Of a stretch of DNA of 64,000 bases, positions 44,561-55,850 are shown one piece after another. Source of the stretch: Girardinichthys multiradiatus (Eukaryota; Chordata; Actinopteri; Cyprinodontiformes; Goodeidae); NCBI RefSeq assembly GCF_021462225.1, contig NC_061804.1:40115975-40179974 (forward strand), read 5' to 3'. The notes under the pieces are model-generated. The model ran no database searches. It saw only the letters and a program-made list of their open reading frames with translations, and was not told the origin of the DNA. The translations under genes were made by a program, and so were the position numbers. Numbering within the stretch: position 1 is the first letter of the stretch; the number at the start of each line of letters is the position of its first letter.

Positions 44561-44959
44561 ATATACATATACATTGAATTAGCAGTGTAACAACTTAGTT
44601 ACAATATGTGTGCCGTGGTAATTGACTGAATTTTCATCTCAGATCAATAAAAGGGAAAATAAATTATGAGATATCTGATAAGACTTTAATTCTCTTGTAC
44701 AAAATGTAGCTTTGACTTTAACCCTTTTGTTTTGCAGCAGTCAGCAGACTAGTTTGAAATGGCAAAAGATTTATAAATTCAAAATTGAATTAAATTAAAC
44801 TTAGAATTAATTCCACAATGCATTATTATTGTGATATTCATCAATAAACAGACAGTAAGTTTACCAATGTTTCTAGCTATCACGAAAGATCATTTAAAAG
44901 TTTGTCATTATTCAATCTGCACATTAAACTGTTTTATGTATTTTCACTGCATGTGTTGT

Positions 44960-45790
44960 CAGATGAAAGCAACTTAATTTTCAAAGAGAACGTTGAGAAT
45001 CTGCTGTTTCAAGGGATAACACTCTTGGAAGTGGCTTCAGCCCTGCAAATATCCAGACCCACATTGTACAAGTCAATGCAGGAATACAACGTTGAAATTT
45101 AGAGACATTTCTGACGTGGAACCTAACCCAACTATGTGCAAATAAAGCAGAACATCCTCATGTTGGAGAACTGATGCGAAATGGACATTTGTGAGCTAGA
45201 AATATCACAATGCAAAGACATCTCAGAAGCTCTGTTAAAAGGGTTAACAGTGCAGGTGTTGTGTCTAGAAGAGTGACAACTATACACAGAAGATTCTACT
45301 CTCTTCTTTTCCCAAACTATTCATGGCACATAGATGGCAATCAAACTCATTCAGTGGAACCTTGTGGTGCATTGGGCGTTGGACGGCTACAGCAGACTGT
45401 TAGCCTTTCTTCAGTGTTTAAAGAATAATCAGGCAGAAACTGTAATCCACCTTATTAGTAAAGCCAGTTCATATTAGACTGATTATGGGAGAGAATGTGC
45501 TAATTTGGGTAGACATGAGATTGCACAGGGAGAACATTTTGTGTTGACTGGAAGCTCTGTGCATAATCACTGTATTAAAAGCTTCAATCGTGACTTGGAC
45601 AGAAACTGCCGAGATTTGTTTGTACCAACTTTCAATAAACTATAGTCAACGTAGGCCTTGAATGTAGACATTCATTCTGATTGAATCTTTGTCTTTATCA
45701 TCTTTACATTACCAGGATTAATTGCAGCTTGGATGAGTTCAAAGCTGTCTTTAACAATCATTCAGTTTCTGAAGGAAGCCAAACCCTGCT
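44960..45790 (+). pseudogene. Integrase-core transposon protein, degenerate
   Basis: Pieces in plus order: LLFQGITLLEVASALQISRP then TLYKSMQEY (helix-turn-helix), a TIHRRFYS stretch, YSWHIDGNQTHSVEPCGALG (first catalytic D in HIDGN), TDYGRECANLGRHE (second D), EHFVLTGSSVHNHCIKSFNR and, near 45,725, a CSLDEFKAVFNNHSVS stretch. This is the rve-type core found in a large teleost multicopy family of integrase-like transposon genes. The third catalytic residue, usually E in R-I-E-R-L-W, is replaced (CIKSFNRD). Stops occur at 45,102, about 45,428 and 45,645, and the frame changes several times. The superfamily (IS3EU-like) is a guess. Confidence 0.65.
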
Positions 45791-45799
45791 CAGTTTTTT

Positions 45800-47147
45800 A
45801 CACTAGGCAAACAAGTTTTTCTTAGCTATCCAGAAAGAATTATTGAAGAAAGACATAACTACATAAGAACACAGATGACACTGATTTTGCTCACTTAATG
45901 AACAGGACTTGCAAGAACTGATTATATCACTAAATCCACTCAAGAATTATGGCCACAAGGGAATAGGATTGTATCGCAGAGTACAGGAAAAATTTTATTT
46001 AAATAAAATTACAAATATGTTACTATTTTGAGCCATTAGTAAGATGCAAACATGAAGTAGTGTGGTACATCAAGGGAAACACTCTTAAATGTAGAGACAA
46101 TCCAGTGGTTATACAAAGAATAAACAGAGCATTAAACACCAAATATCTAAACAAGTTTAAACTTCGAGTAAAACACCAATAAACTGGATGTTTTTTCTTT
46201 TAAAATTAGTATGTTTAATCAACTTAAGTATGTAGTTTAAAGTGCACTATAAATTGTTCCATTCATTAGAGCGATTCTTCTCATTGAAGCCTCTCTGAGG
46301 CTCATTTAAGCAATAGAAAGGCATTTTGTCTCATCATGGATAAAAACACATTTTTGACTCGGAAATACTCCAGCTTCTGGAACTTTGTTGCTTCCAGCTG
46401 CAAATACCAATGTTTCCAGGAGACAGTGTTTACTTCCCCAGTGAGGTTTCTGGTACTGGGATGTTCAACCAACTCTTTCTCTGCAACAGTACAAAATATA
46501 AGCTGAAACAGTTCTACGAAATTAAAACTAGGTCACAGATAAGCTGTACATTCTAGCACTGTACTCAATTTTCTGCTGTGTTAAAAGTGTATGTTTATTA
46601 GAAGAAACAGGTAGCAAGAAATGAAACAGCAAACAAATTTGTTGGATGAAATTGTGGATAAAAGTATTAGACAATGCTATTTTCTGACATAATTCTAGAT
46701 AAAGTTAATAGATCAAGAGATCCACGTTTTTGAATGGTGCACACTTTGAATGTCAAAAGTATTTCAAACTAGTACAGCTGATGTAACATGATGTTATTAT
46801 TAATAGATCCTTGTCTTAGTGTTTACCTTACCTGTCATACTCAAATTCAGATTTACCTAATCATTTGCTGAGCATCTAGAGGCAAATAGGTTATTCAACA
46901 AACAAGTTAAACTATAAACATAATCTCAATAAAATTGTGAAAGAATTTTGTTAGAAATGACCAAATTAAGTACATGATCTTAAGCCTCTTGTCAAATACA
47001 ATATAAACAGTATGGTAATTTTTACATTCAACCAAAACCAATGAGTCACTTTAGGTATTAATAAAAAGGTAATTTTCTTTTCCAGATGCATTGCATTTAG
47101 CGTTAGAGGAAATACATGCAAAAAATATTATTTATGTTGAACTGTAG
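45800..47147. other. Non-coding; no gene seen
   Basis: AT-rich; may include further decayed parts of the integrase element to about 46,200. Nothing else is recognised. Confidence 0.4.
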
Positions 47148-47152
47148 ATTCC

Positions 47153-47888
47153 TGTTGTATCTGTGAGGCTATGTGCAGGGTGATGTACTTAGCTTTTTGT
47201 CCACAGGGTGGCTCTGGGCAGGCAGAATACACAGCTGGTGCTCATCAGTCATCGGGAGAGTATAAAGAGGAGCTGAGTCCCTGAGATAATTCTCACTCAC
47301 AGTGTGGTAACGAGGCCTCTGATTCATGACTTCCAAGTCTCTAGTATTGATACTTACCTTTTGTGTCTTCTCCCTCCTGGCAGAGCTGTAACCTCCTCCT
47401 CAAGTGTGTGTTCTTCGAATTCCAGTTTGGAGGCCTCACCTGCGTTCGATCTCACGACATTTGCCTTCAGTCGTCCTCAGAAGGTACATCTCCTTCACTG
47501 TGGATCAGTAGTCCACCACCGGAGAACGCTACACACTGGCTCCAATCACTGCTTGCCTGTCCACCCTCGACACTGGCTGTCCTAAGGAAACACCATCACC
47601 CACAGAGATGTCTCGGAGCTGATCTCGGAACTGATCTCAACCATCATGGAGACACTTGCCCTCCTTGGTTAGAGACCTGGCTGAACCCCACCGTAAGAGC
47701 ATTCCTTATCTATCTCCAACTGGCACCTTCAGTAACCCATCTGTCTTTCAACAGAAGATTTCCAGAAGCCTCCCTGATCTGAAGAGATCCACCATGATAT
47801 CATTGCAAAAACTAAATAAACCCTTTAACTGATTTTTGGTGTCCGTGATTTTTGCCTGTCCGGGGTCTGACTAGATTATAATATGACA
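47153..47888 (+). mobile_element. Solo LTR with 5-bp target duplication
   Basis: Starts TGTTGTATCTG and ends ATATGACA (TG...CA), flanked by identical ATTCC at 47,148-47,152 and 47,889-47,893. A TATA-like TATAAA lies at 47,261 and AATAAA at 47,815. Internal phrases (CCTGAGATAATTCTCACTCA, GTAACGAGGCCTCT) follow the layout of the gypsy LTRs at 16.2 and 22.5 kb (AGATAGTTCTTA, AATCAGGCC). The single LTR with a duplication is the expected product of LTR-LTR recombination. It is inserted into the LTR-like sequence that continues at 47,894. Confidence 0.8.
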
Positions 47889-47893
47889 ATTCC

Positions 47894-48260
47894 CTTTTGG
47901 AAACAAAACCATGAATAAGTAGAACAGAGATGCAAAGACACAATAAAACAAATGGAAACTTCTTACAGAAGTAACAGAACTAAAATGCAGACTAAAAAGG
48001 AAACTAAACCAAACAGGAATGAACCTATAATGCACCACCTGGAGAGCATAAACAATATCAGAGGCAAGACTCAAAACAAAACTCAGCTCCTGTAAATCAT
48101 GACAGAACCTCCCCCTCAAAGGTGGCTACTAGACACCCTCAAAATGTCCACAAAAACAACCTGAACTGGGCAGGTGGAGGGGGCCTAGGAAAGAGGGCAG
48201 AAACAAAAATCTGAGTTTGCACAGGTGACCAGGAGGTTGTCCCATGCAGGCATAGAGTTT
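47894..48260 (-). mobile_element. LTR end with polypurine-type junction, minus strand
   Basis: In the minus sense GCCACCTTTGAGGGGGAGGT is followed by TGTCATGATTTACAGGAGCT at about 48,103. This is a polypurine tract followed by the start of an LTR, the arrangement at the 3' end of a Ty3-type element. No coding sequence remains. Confidence 0.45.
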
Positions 48261-49249
48261 AGGTGGGTGCATTGGAGTTACAAGTAAATGCGTAGTAGAA
48301 GTAAGGCAATACAGTATCGTCATGGTTTTAATTCAATGTGTTTCAAACTGTATCTTCAGCCATCAAGATGAACGCTCAAATACAAAGCTTTCTGAAATGT
48401 TGTATTTCCACTGTGTTTTTTTCAAGTTAATCCTTTTTTTCGACCATCCAATCCTAAACCAGCCACGAGTTAAAGTTGGATTATTATACTTTTTGAAGTA
48501 AGTCCGTGATCCGAGCTTGGTGCTGGATCTGATCATCCCATTGTCGCATACATTTTATTGTCGTTGCTCTTTTCCATTGGTTTACCACGTGAGTTTTTAT
48601 TACCATTTGAAATAGTTAGCTGTCAGCTGGTAACCGCCAGGAGCTAACTTGCTGGTGCGACACACTCATCGATGAGGATAAATGCTTACAGCTATTCAGG
48701 GTGGCTTCCCATTTCCTTCCAAATTGTCCCATTTTCCAAATCAACCCAGAGCTTTAAAATAATGTTATAGTTAGATAAAAAGGTTTTTTGGGAATAGTTT
48801 GGTTGTAAGAGGGAATTATTTTGTTCAATAAATTTTCACACAGGTAAAGAGAAGAGTGTTTGTGTTTATTTTGTATTTCCTATCAAATGAGGTTATTGCT
48901 CGTATCACCTTTTTGGTTAATGGTATGATAATACAGTTACATTTAACGTGATTTTGGCTAATAATTATTGATGACAATTAATTAATTGTATTATTAGGTG
49001 CTAGTAGCCTAATAATCACAATCGCATAGTGTACTTCTAATATATCTTCATTGTGATTGATTTGGTTGTCATTTATAAATTATATTTTTATTATAATGTT
49101 TCATAAATGTTCATAATAAAATAATCATAATTTCAGAACAATTGATAGTAGTAAAAACAGTCCCCAGTGTCGCATTACTGTTGACCCGCTCTGTGTAGCT
49201 TATGACATGACGTCTCAACAGGGGCGACTCAGCAACTTACTGTTTCACT
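48261..49249. other. Non-coding; no gene seen
   Basis: AT-rich with no recognisable repeat. Confidence 0.4.
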
Positions 49250-50460
49250 TGTTCCTAGGTCTTTGGGCCTGCTTGGAGGGCTTGGCAATTGATAGGCCTA
49301 CCCAGGGGTTGGTTGATGCTTCCTCACATGTTTGCTTTTTTTTCGAGGGAGATTGGCCATGTTGCTGACACTGGCCTGTAGAAGGATCCTGATGGGTCTT
49401 CAGTGGTTCTAAGGGAGCTTTTTTGTTCAGCTGTATTTGCAGCCTTTAAGCGTTCGGGCCAGGCTACCCATACCAGGCAGCAATTGGCCAGCCCTCATAG
49501 GAGATGTCTGCAGCACCCTAGTGTGGATGCCTCTACATCCTCCTTAAGTTCGTTTTGAGCCCCATCTACTCTCACATTAGGGCAGCCACGGCCTGTTGCC
49601 GGGCCTCTTTATGGTCAACGGGATCTGCCCAGGTTTTGGGCTCCAATTCCCCCTCTGGCATGGGCAGTTTGGCCGGCAGTGTCATGGAGTGACATTTTGG
49701 ACTTTGTGGGTTCTTGTGATGGTTTATTTTGTAATTTAGATTCTCCTCATGGCTCTTTGTTTATTTCTTAGGTTGTTGTTTCTATGTTCTCCTCTAGTTT
49801 CTCTGTTTACTTTAGTTCATAGTTATTCTAGTTCTTTATTTCCTCCTCTGATTTATTCTCTTGCTTAGTTTGTGTTTTCTGTCCTTTCACTCTTCCTCAG
49901 CCTTTGTATTTGTTTCACCTGTTCCTGCTCCTTCCCTGCCTCCTTGTCGCACCTGTTCCCTGTTCCGTTGATTATCTGCTTTTGTTATTTCCCCAGTATA
50001 TTAGTGGGTTTGGTGTCTCTGTTCTGGGCTGGTTCCTTCTGTTATTCTGTTGATTACCACTTTCCCTACCATGACTATGTTTTGTTTTTGCTTCGCTTAT
50101 GCTTCGCTTTGCCAAAGCACCTGCAGTGTTTTGAAAGTTTTGGATTTTGTCTTTGGATTCATACCTGCAGTGTTTTTGTTACGTTTCAACCTTTTTTAAG
50201 AATAAACTATGATGCGACTACCGAGCTCTTGTCTGCGCTTTGGTCCGACCCAAGATCCTTCTTCGACAGGCAGCCTCCTTGGAGATGACGTCTGGGAACA
50301 GCCAGTAAGGTGCTTTACTCTGGTTCAACTTAGCTGCTGGTCTGCCCTCATTCCCGATGCATGGGTTGTGTCTACACTGCCCCGGGGCTATGTACTGCAG
50401 TTGCACTGCCACCCTCCCATTTCTGGTTGGGTTGGTATAACCGGGGATCCCATGTGACCA
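49250..50460 (+). mobile_element. DIRS-like retrotransposon remnant, split by a solo LTR
   Basis: GC-richer than its surroundings. The left part (49,330-49,679) reads, with stops, as ELFCSAVFAAFKRSGQATHT and on to RFWAPIPPLAWAVWPA. After the solo LTR the frame continues LGDDVWEQPVRCFTLVQLSC, WSALIPDAWVVSTLPRGYVL and QLHCHPPISGW. The latter resembles the 'W..L....WV...I..GY.LQF...PP.F.G' motif preceding the RT of DIRS1-like elements. The match is short, so this is a tentative family call. Confidence 0.45.
49680..50268 (+). mobile_element. Solo LTR with 5-bp target duplication
   Basis: Starts TGTCATGGAGTG and ends CTTCTTCGACA (TG...CA), 589 bp, flanked by identical GGCAG at 49,675-49,679 and 50,269-50,273. 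It has AATAAA at 50,201 and a TATATT at 49,997. There is no internal coding sequence. It sits inside the DIRS-like remnant, whose reading continues on both sides, so the LTR is the younger insertion. Confidence 0.85.
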
Positions 50461-50789
50461 TGTTGACATGACTTGAAGCACCAACTTTTACAGTCATCCA
50501 GGATTCATAGAACCGTAGTTACAGTTGTACGTTTCGTTTCAAATTATAGTCAATTTTGTACTTTCTGCATAAATGTCTTCTACAAAATTCTTGCAGGTTT
50601 TCAAGTCAACAAGAGGTCAGAGTCTTGACATTTAATTAGAGCTAAGACCTCAGTTTGATGAAGAATACATTGGCAGCACCTTAATTTGAGTTGCACTTAA
50701 ACTATTAGCAATTAATTTTGAATAAAGTATAAAATAAAATAAAGAATAAAAAGAACTCATAAGACTCATAAGACAATTACTTAGATATA

Positions 50790-52399
50790 CAGGTCCTTCT
50801 CAAAATATTAGCATATTGAGATAAAGTTCATTATTTTCCATAATGTCATGATGAAAATTTAACATTCATATATTTTAGATTCATTGCACACTAACTGAAA
50901 TATTTCAGGTCTTTTATTATCTTAATACGGATGATTTTGGCATACAGCTCATGAAAACCCAAAATTCCTATCTCACAAAATTAGCATATTTCATCCGACC
51001 AATAAAAGAAAAGTGTTTTTAATACAAAAAACGTCAACCTTCAAATAATCATGTACAGTTATGCACTCAATACTTGGTCGGGAATCCTTTTGCAGAAATG
51101 ACTGCTTCAATGTGGCGTGGCATGGAGGCAATCAGCCTGTGGCACTGCTGAGGTCTTATGGAGGCCCAGGATGCTTCGATAGCGGCCTTTAGCTCATCCA
51201 GAGTGTTGGGTCTTGAGTCTCTCAACGTTCTCTTCACAATATCCCACAGATTCTCTATGGGGTTCAGGTCAGGAGAGTTGGCAGGCCAATTGAGCACAGT
51301 GATACCATGGTCAGTAAACCATTTACCAGTGGTTTTGGCACTGTGAGCAGGTGCCAGGTCGTGCTGAAAAATGAAATCTTCATCTCCATAAAGCTTTTCA
51401 GCAGATGGAAGCATGAAGTGTTCCAAAATCTCCTGATAGCTAGCTGCATTGACCCTGCCCTTGATAAAACACAGTGGACCAACACCAGCAGCTGACACGG
51501 CACCCCAGACCATCACTGACTGTGGGTACTTGACACTGGACTTCTGGCATTTTGGCATTTCCTTCTCTCCAGTCTTCCTCCAGACTCTGGCACCTTGATT
51601 TCCGAATGACATGCAGAATTTGCTTTCATCCGAAAAAAGTACTTTGGACCACTGAGCAACAGTCCAGTGCTGCTTCTCTGTAGCCCAGGTCAGGCGCTTC
51701 TGCCGCTGTTTCTGGTTCAAAAGTGGCTTGACCTGGGGAATGCGGCACCTGTAGCCCATTTCCTGAACACGCCTGTGCACGGTGGCTCTGGATGTTTCTA
51801 CTCCAGACTCAGTCCACTGCTTCCGCAGGTCCCCCAAGGTCTGGAATTGGCCCTTCTCCCCAATCTTCCTCAGGGTCCGGTCACCTCTTCTCGTTGTGCA
51901 GCGTTTTCTGCCACACTTTTTCCTTCCCACAGACTTCCCACTGAGGTGCCTTGATACAGCACTCTGGGAACAGCCTATTCGTTGAGAAATTTCTTTCTGT
52001 GTCTTACCCTCTTGCTTGAGGGTGTCAATAGTGGCCTTCTGGACAGCAGTCAGGTCGGCAGTCTTACCCATGATTGGGGTTTTGAGTGATGAACCAGGCT
52101 GGGAGTTTTAAAGGCCTCAGGAATCTTTTGCAGGTGTTTAGAGTTAACTCGTTGATTCAGATGATTAGGTTCATAGCTCGTTTAGAGACCCTTTTAATGA
52201 TATGCTAATTTTGTGAGATAGGAATTTTGGGTTTTCATGAGCTGTATGCCAAAATCATCCGTATTAAGACAATAAAAGACCTGAAATATTTCAGTTAGTG
52301 TGCAATGAATCTAAAATATATGAATGTTAAATTTTCATCATGACATTATGGAAAATAATGAATTTCATCACAATATGCTAATATTTTGAGAAGGACCTG
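50790..52399 (-). mobile_element. Complete Tc1 transposon with long inverted repeats
   Basis: The 1,610-bp unit begins CAGGTCCTTCTCAAAATATT and ends with its reverse complement, flanked by TA at 50,788-50,789 and 52,400-52,401. The inverted repeats run about 200 bp (50,790-50,990 and 52,201-52,399) with few differences. The transposase frame on the minus strand is open throughout. The combination of intact ends, TA duplication and open frame marks a young insertion. Confidence 0.93.
51067..52071 (-). CDS. Tc1 transposase, uninterrupted, 334 aa
   Basis: A cut-and-paste DNA transposase acting on the flanking inverted repeats. Start MGKTADLTAVQKATIDTLKQ, about 130 bp inside the inner edge of the right-hand repeat, is the usual Tc1 start. 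Residues about 5-45 and 60-110 form the paired helix-turn-helix region (QKEISQRIGCSQSAVSRHLS), with a basic GRKKCGRKR linker at 49-57 that can serve as nuclear signal. The catalytic residues are D148 (FSDESKF), D238 (FQHDLAPAH) and E273 (NPIENLW), a DD34E spacing. The length matches the family (about 340). No stop or frameshift is visible; activity would need testing. It ends SAKGFPTKY and stops at 51,067. Confidence 0.95.
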   Translation of the reverse strand: MGKTADLTAVQKATIDTLKQEGKTQKEISQRIGCSQSAVSRHLSGKSVGRKKCGRKRCTTRRGDRTLRKIGEKGQFQTLGDLRKQWTESGVETSRATVHRRVQEMGYRCRIPQVKPLLNQKQRQKRLTWATEKQHWTVAQWSKVLFSDESKFCMSFGNQGARVWRKTGEKEMPKCQKSSVKYPQSVMVWGAVSAAGVGPLCFIKGRVNAASYQEILEHFMLPSAEKLYGDEDFIFQHDLAPAHSAKTTGKWFTDHGITVLNWPANSPDLNPIENLWDIVKRTLRDSRPNTLDELKAAIEASWASIRPQQCHRLIASMPRHIEAVISAKGFPTKY

Positions 52400-52401
52400 T
52401 A

Positions 52402-52977
52402 CTAGATGACTTTTTGAGAACTCATTAGATGATGTCATGTACTTATTTTCAGACAAACTGCTTCGACATATTTGCTTTGTTTTCGGTAATAGTCGCAATA
52501 CAATGGGTTGTATAGGAAAACACAGATTTATAATAAAATGTACTTTGTTTGAACACTTCCGAAATAAATACATAAAGAAAACTACCACTTGACTTACCAT
52601 TGTTGTGGGGCATGATCCTGGGGGAAATACACTCTGAAGAGCAACTCAGACACCTGCCATAACAGCTGATTCAAACTCTTCTGTCTGGAGGGCCCGGCGG
52701 CAGCCATGTTGCGCTTCATTGTGTTCACGGTCCTTCAGATCTCTGCCTATTGCCTAGTACCAAGTACCAGATCTTATTAGAGAAATAATTGACCACTTGG
52801 AGCAAAACAAGTAGTTGCATCTCCAAATGTAACATCACCTAAAAACAAATGTGCATCAGTTGTTGCTAATAAAACACAGTCAGTGTTCAGGGTGAAAGAA
52901 AGTAAGAACAATTGGTCAAACCTTATTGTGGGCTTGGCCACAAATAACATAGGTGTGGTTAATTTGCATATTACTAA
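52402..52977. other. Non-coding; no gene seen
   Basis: No recognisable feature. A GC-richer piece lies at 52,600-52,740. Confidence 0.4.
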
Positions 52978-53145
52978 AACATTTAGGTCACAGTTTAGAT
53001 TTAGATTAACATTTAGCACTTAGTTTTAACAATTAGATTTAGATTTAACAAATAGGTTTAGAGCTAGCATTTACATTTAGCATTTAGAGTTCACATTTAG
53101 AATTAGATAAATTCTTTAGATTTAAGATTTAGATTTAAATGTAAC
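52978..53145. repeat. Degenerate (ATTTAG)n-rich array
   Basis: ATTTAG occurs more than ten times with intervening bases (TTTAGATTTAGATTAACATT and similar). No fixed period longer than 6; a decayed hexamer or 12-mer array. Confidence 0.7.
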
Positions 53146-53149
53146 ATTG

Positions 53150-55430
53150 GGATTTGCTAAAATTGTGTGAAATGTAAGCATGTTGGTATATGACAATTTT
53201 TAAATGTGATGAGGGTGCACTTGGCACCCCATATTCTTTAACATATAAAATGTATTTTAGATGTCGTAAAGATTTTACTTTTGGACACTCACTGCCAAAC
53301 CCAACAGCGAGTTTAAATCATATCACATTCAGTCTAAAATAATTGTGTAATAAATTGCTACATTTTGATGCACACATATGGAATCTATCTGAAAGCATAT
53401 AAACATCTACCAAGTATATATGTCAGATATAAAAATAATTCTTAATTCTTTTGTCAGTGTAAAAACTGAAAAATATTTGTTTTCCTTGTTAAAAGTATTG
53501 ATTTTTAACTAATTCCACAATCAGAATCATTTATTTTGTATTTGATGTGGGTGGCCAAATGGTCAGGTTAGCATAAAAACTGTAATGCCCCATTTAAGGG
53601 GGCAGTAGTTAACATTATGTCAATGTTAATTGGCATATGCCTGGCCAAATACAAACTTATATTGTTCACAAAAATATATACCAAGAAATAAATGGTATAA
53701 ATTTTAAAACATGTTATGGATGAAAACTAAGTTTAGAAACAAGTTATCCTAAATTGGGACTTGCTATGAGATATCCTGGTTGGTAAGTCAATACAGCATT
53801 TAATTTCTCTGTTTGGATTAAAAATATTTGACAATCAAGTTTGTAACTAGTTGCAGACCTAAACAGACATTCCCTAAAGATTCAGCATGAGAATGTTCGG
53901 GCCTGCTGAGCAGATCTGTGGATCCCAATGACTCTGCACAGCAGCATGGGGCAGAGCTCAGTGGGGGTGTCAGGCCTGACCTGGACTGGCTGTCCAGGGC
54001 ACGGGGCCAGCACACAAGAAAAGCGCTTTACGGAAGGAACATGTGGTCGGTTCAGGTCAAGCCGGTGTCTTAAACCCACCCATCCCCCATTACAGTGCCC
54101 CCCCCCAATATCAGCCTCCTCCCTATCTTCCTCCCCTCCTTCTCCTCACCTCAGCCTCCTCCCCTGATTGGAGCACACAGCGAAGAAATACCACCAGATG
54201 CCTAGTGTCTAGGAGAGGCATTATGTTCTTAGAGAATGTCCTGGTAATTCTGCTTCTTTTCTGCAGACTGTGAGTATGCTGTCCGGGGGTGGTGCAGAGG
54301 AGATGGATCACAGAGGACAACAGGTAGCCATGGTCTTTGCATGGTCACGTGGTTCTGCTGTCTATGCAAAACAAAATCTGACTCTCCCAGAGGGGAAATA
54401 TGTCTGTGTGTGATATATTTAGGAGGTAAGCTCCCATCATCTAACAAATAATGCATAGACATACCATTAATTATAGTACAATTCTAATATTGTACACATA
54501 TTATTGTTAGAGACTTCAAGAACGTACCAACAGCAGCATTTAGTCTTGTATTTTATAACATGTTACTCATCAAGAATTTAAAACCGGAGGAGCAGGACTT
54601 CATCTGCAATAAGAAAAACTGTCAATCATGGGAACTCTGGGAGAATGTGCATTGTCAGACCCTGAGGGGGCACCACTGACCTAAATACAAAATTGTCAAC
54701 AGCAATACTATGCTGACCAACCAAAGACAACTCTGGGGACACAAACATTTAACCTGAAAAACTCCACTTAGTAGAACAAGAACCCACCATCTCTAAGGGT
54801 TCATCTTATATTCTAATGCAAACATGAACCCCTACAGAGTACAAAATACACTTTTCTTTATTTGATTAATCTTTACTCTGAAAACAAGACTGAAGACATA
54901 GGGTGTATTTTTTCCTGTATGAAGGGATCTTGTTATAAGTAACTAGCTGTCTTACATGTAAATCCTTTTGTTATTCCTCAGGCTTATTTATCTGGGGAGG
55001 ATCAGCCACTTGTTTTGGTGCATTGTAATTATAGTATGAGCTGTACATACAGAAGAAAAGAGATTGTTAAGATTACCATTAAAACCTCCCAGTAAAGAGG
55101 ATTTCTCAAAACCAATCCCATTCAGACCCTAAAGGTATGTTCAGTCACTGAATTGTGATGCCACCATGTGGTCAGAAGTTGAGTTACTGTTGGTGGGGTG
55201 GGAAGGTGGTAAGGAAATACTGTATGTAGGCTGTAAAGCACATTGTCTGCATGTAAAAGCGAGAGGTTAATATGAAAACCAAACAATTTTTGATACAACA
55301 GTGTATCTAAATTCTAGGTGAAAATAGCAAACATTGTATATAACTTTGTACACAGCAAATTTATTGTAACTGACAAACCTGGGAATATCCAGTTTCACGG
55401 ATATGCAGTAAAACTTTTACAATCGTAAGA
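53150..55430. other. Non-coding; no gene seen
   Basis: A GC-rich, C-run-containing stretch (53,900-54,180) carries short frames on both strands with no domain resemblance. Otherwise AT-rich. Confidence 0.4.
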
Positions 55431-55434
55431 TACT

Positions 55435-55850
55435 TCTAGACTGGACAAATGTCATTCTTTATTATCAGAATGTCCCAGAAAATTCAGCAGGGGTTCTTCA
55501 ATTTCAGCATTTGCCTTCCTGTTAAATCCAGAATACAATTCTAAAGTTATTGTACACATAATGCTCTGTATGAACAAGATCCATCTTAAATTAATAATTC
55601 GTAGATACTCATTTTCCCACCTGGGAACTTTGCTTTTACACTGCAAGTTTACTTGTTGTCCCTACAGTAACTAAAATTAAGATGGAAGGCAGAACTGTAA
55701 GCCATCAGGCTTTTCTCCTGTGGAACCAGCTCCCTGCTTTGATCAGGGAGGCAGACACCCTGTTTAATTTTTAGGCTTTGAAGAATAATGGCCCAGACTG
55801 CTGGAGGACTAGATGTATGAGCACCCTCTCTTCACGTTTTTTTAATCTCT
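55435..55850 (+). mobile_element. Old L2-type LINE fragment
   Basis: Stepwise resemblance to 19,730-20,180: TTTATTATCAGAATGTCC, TCCTGTTAAATCCAGAATAC, AAGTTTACTTGTTG, TCCTGTGGAACCAGCTCCC, GGAGGCAGACACCCTGT. No open frame. Heavily diverged. Confidence 0.65.

Noticed and set aside
53881..54167. Overlapping proline/serine-rich frames in a GC-rich block
   Set aside because: Composition-driven; open on both strands and unlike known proteins.
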